Made by a program: the position numbers and the translations under genes | In this document: positions 6,129-7,084 of the stretch, piece after piece | Position numbering within the stretch: the first letter of the stretch is position 1 | Layout: each line of letters starts with the position of its first letter | NCBI GenBank assembly: GCA_030621275.1 | Contig: JAUXHY010000061.1 | Location: forward strand, 1 to 7,084 | DNA length: 7,084 bases | From: a bacterium | Lineage (GTDB): Bacteria > Fidelibacterota > Marinisomatia > Marinisomatales > JAHJCW01 | Direction: 5' to 3' | Notes under the pieces: model-generated | The model's database searches: none | Seen by the model: only the letters and a program-made list of their open reading frames with translations | Told to the model about the DNA's origin: nothing

Positions 6129-7084
6129 ATGAAAAAAATACTTATTATAATTTATATATTTATTTTGTTCGGCTGTGCCGATACCTCCGGTGTGAAAAAT
6201 GAAGTAAGCAATTCTCCAATCAATCTTTCGCACGCTTTATCACTTGTTGATAGTATGACCGTAGAAGATGAAATGATCGCTTATATTTGGATTTATTGTG
6301 ATGCTCCTGATTATACGCCAATAGAAGCTTCGCAAGAAGGGATTACTTGCGTTGATGATGTTGGACGGTTTTTAGAAATTATTGAACACGAAATTCTTGT
6401 TTATCAAAAAACCGATTTAATACCTTTAGCAAGACAACTTACCGAATTTTTATTATATATGGGCTTAGACGACGGTTTATGGAACAACTTTATGTATGCC
6501 GATGGAACACGTAATGTAAATCATCGTAACAGCGAAGCGGAATTTGGATGGTGGGCTATTCGCGGTTTGAGAGGTCTTGCAGCTTCATACAAAATATTTG
6601 AAAATTCTGAAAATGATAGTCAACTTGTGCAGAAAATAAGTAAGCAGATTGAAGCTGCCAATGTTCATATTCAAGATGCGTTATCGTCCTATCCATCAAC
6701 AAATTTAACATATTTGGGAATGAAACCGGCGTGGTTAGTTAAAAATGCGCCCGATATGAATAGTGAATTATTGATCAGTTTAACAAAATTACATAATACG
6801 GAAAAATTTGATTATTATGATGTTATAGAGAAAATCGCAAAAGGGTTGATCGGTTATCAGTATCGGAATACCGGTCACGATTTGGATGGTATGTACCTTT
6901 GTTGGAATAATACGTGGCATAATTGGGGCAATAATCAAGCTTATGCCTTGCTTGAAGCATATAAGATTACCGGTGATTCTACATCGCTTGAAAGCGTTAA
7001 AGTATGGTCAGATTCATTCGTTACATTCTTAGATAGCAGCGGTTACCCGAATGAGATAACCGTAGATTTTAGTGGAAATTATAC
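6129..7084 (+). CDS. Lipoprotein with (alpha/alpha)6-barrel, glycosidase-like domain (partial at right edge)
   Basis: At least 318 residues, open to the window end. The start MKKILIIIYIFILFGC is a classic lipoprotein signal peptide with lipobox LFGC and lipidated C16; Ala at +2 permits outer-membrane sorting by the E. coli rule, which may not apply in this phylum. After a short linker the protein is a run of amphipathic helix pairs with aromatic-rich loops typical of six-hairpin (alpha/alpha)6 barrels: EGITCVDDVGRFLEII (70-85), MGLDDGLWNNFMYADG (111-126), EAEFGWWAIRGLRGLAASYKIF (136-157, paired tryptophans), and CWNNTWHNWGNNQAYALLEAYKI (258-280). Such folds include GH88/GH105, GH76-like and epimerase-like carbohydrate enzymes; I cannot assign a family. 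The acidic pair D76/D77 and the W/H/N-rich loop at 259-269 are candidate active-site features. It begins 12 bases after the GH130 stop with only AT-rich sequence before the ATG. The context suggests extracytoplasmic processing of a glycan whose products feed the phosphorylase. A structural, non-catalytic role remains possible. Confidence 0.72.
   Translation, partial: MKKILIIIYIFILFGCADTSGVKNEVSNSPINLSHALSLVDSMTVEDEMIAYIWIYCDAPDYTPIEASQEGITCVDDVGRFLEIIEHEILVYQKTDLIPLARQLTEFLLYMGLDDGLWNNFMYADGTRNVNHRNSEAEFGWWAIRGLRGLAASYKIFENSENDSQLVQKISKQIEAANVHIQDALSSYPSTNLTYLGMKPAWLVKNAPDMNSELLISLTKLHNTEKFDYYDVIEKIAKGLIGYQYRNTGHDLDGMYLCWNNTWHNWGNNQAYALLEAYKITGDSTSLESVKVWSDSFVTFLDSSGYPNEITVDFSGNY

Overview
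The window is a gene-dense, all plus-strand stretch of moderately AT-rich bacterial DNA. The best lineage clue is a short ORF (3479-3724) that carries an almost textbook C-terminal sorting tail of the type IX secretion system (T9SS, type A). That tail class belongs to the Bacteroidota/FCB assemblage (Bacteroidota, Ignavibacteria, Calditrichota, Marinimicrobia, KSB1-like and similar phyla). Two lipoprotein-like genes and weak or absent Shine-Dalgarno sites before several genes fit that group. I cannot name a genus from this sequence.

Left block (1-3470): the tail of an unrecognised gene runs in from the left edge and overlaps the next start by 4 bases (ATGA). It is followed by a sodium:solute symporter of the SGLT-like SSS family, a PhnP-like metallo-beta-lactamase-fold hydrolase, and a PfkB/ribokinase-family kinase with the variant signature TGRGDT. 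Gaps are -4, 16 and 2 bases, so this looks like one operon. A reasonable reading is uptake of a sugar, polyol or nucleoside-like solute, phosphorylation by the kinase, and hydrolysis of a (possibly cyclic) phosphate ester. The actual substrate is not visible.

Middle block (3471-5169): eight bases after the kinase comes the 81-codon orphan T9SS tail with no passenger domain, probably the 3' remnant of a lost secreted-protein gene. It is followed by a 470-residue SurA/PrsA-like envelope chaperone with an N-terminal hydrophobic anchor and a parvulin domain that seems to lack the usual histidines.

Right block (5226-7084): a GH130 beta-mannoside phosphorylase/hydrolase with its main active-site motifs intact, then the 5' part of a lipoprotein that looks like an (alpha/alpha)6-barrel, glycosidase-like protein and runs off the right edge. 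Together they suggest surface or periplasmic processing of a mannose-containing glycan, with cytoplasmic phosphorolysis to mannose 1-phosphate.

I saw no tRNA, rRNA, CRISPR, insertion sequence or convincing intrinsic terminator. The non-coding gaps are all under 60 bases. The most unusual items are the SSS/PhnP-like/PfkB trio with no phosphonate genes in view, the orphan T9SS tail, and the GH130/lipoprotein pair.
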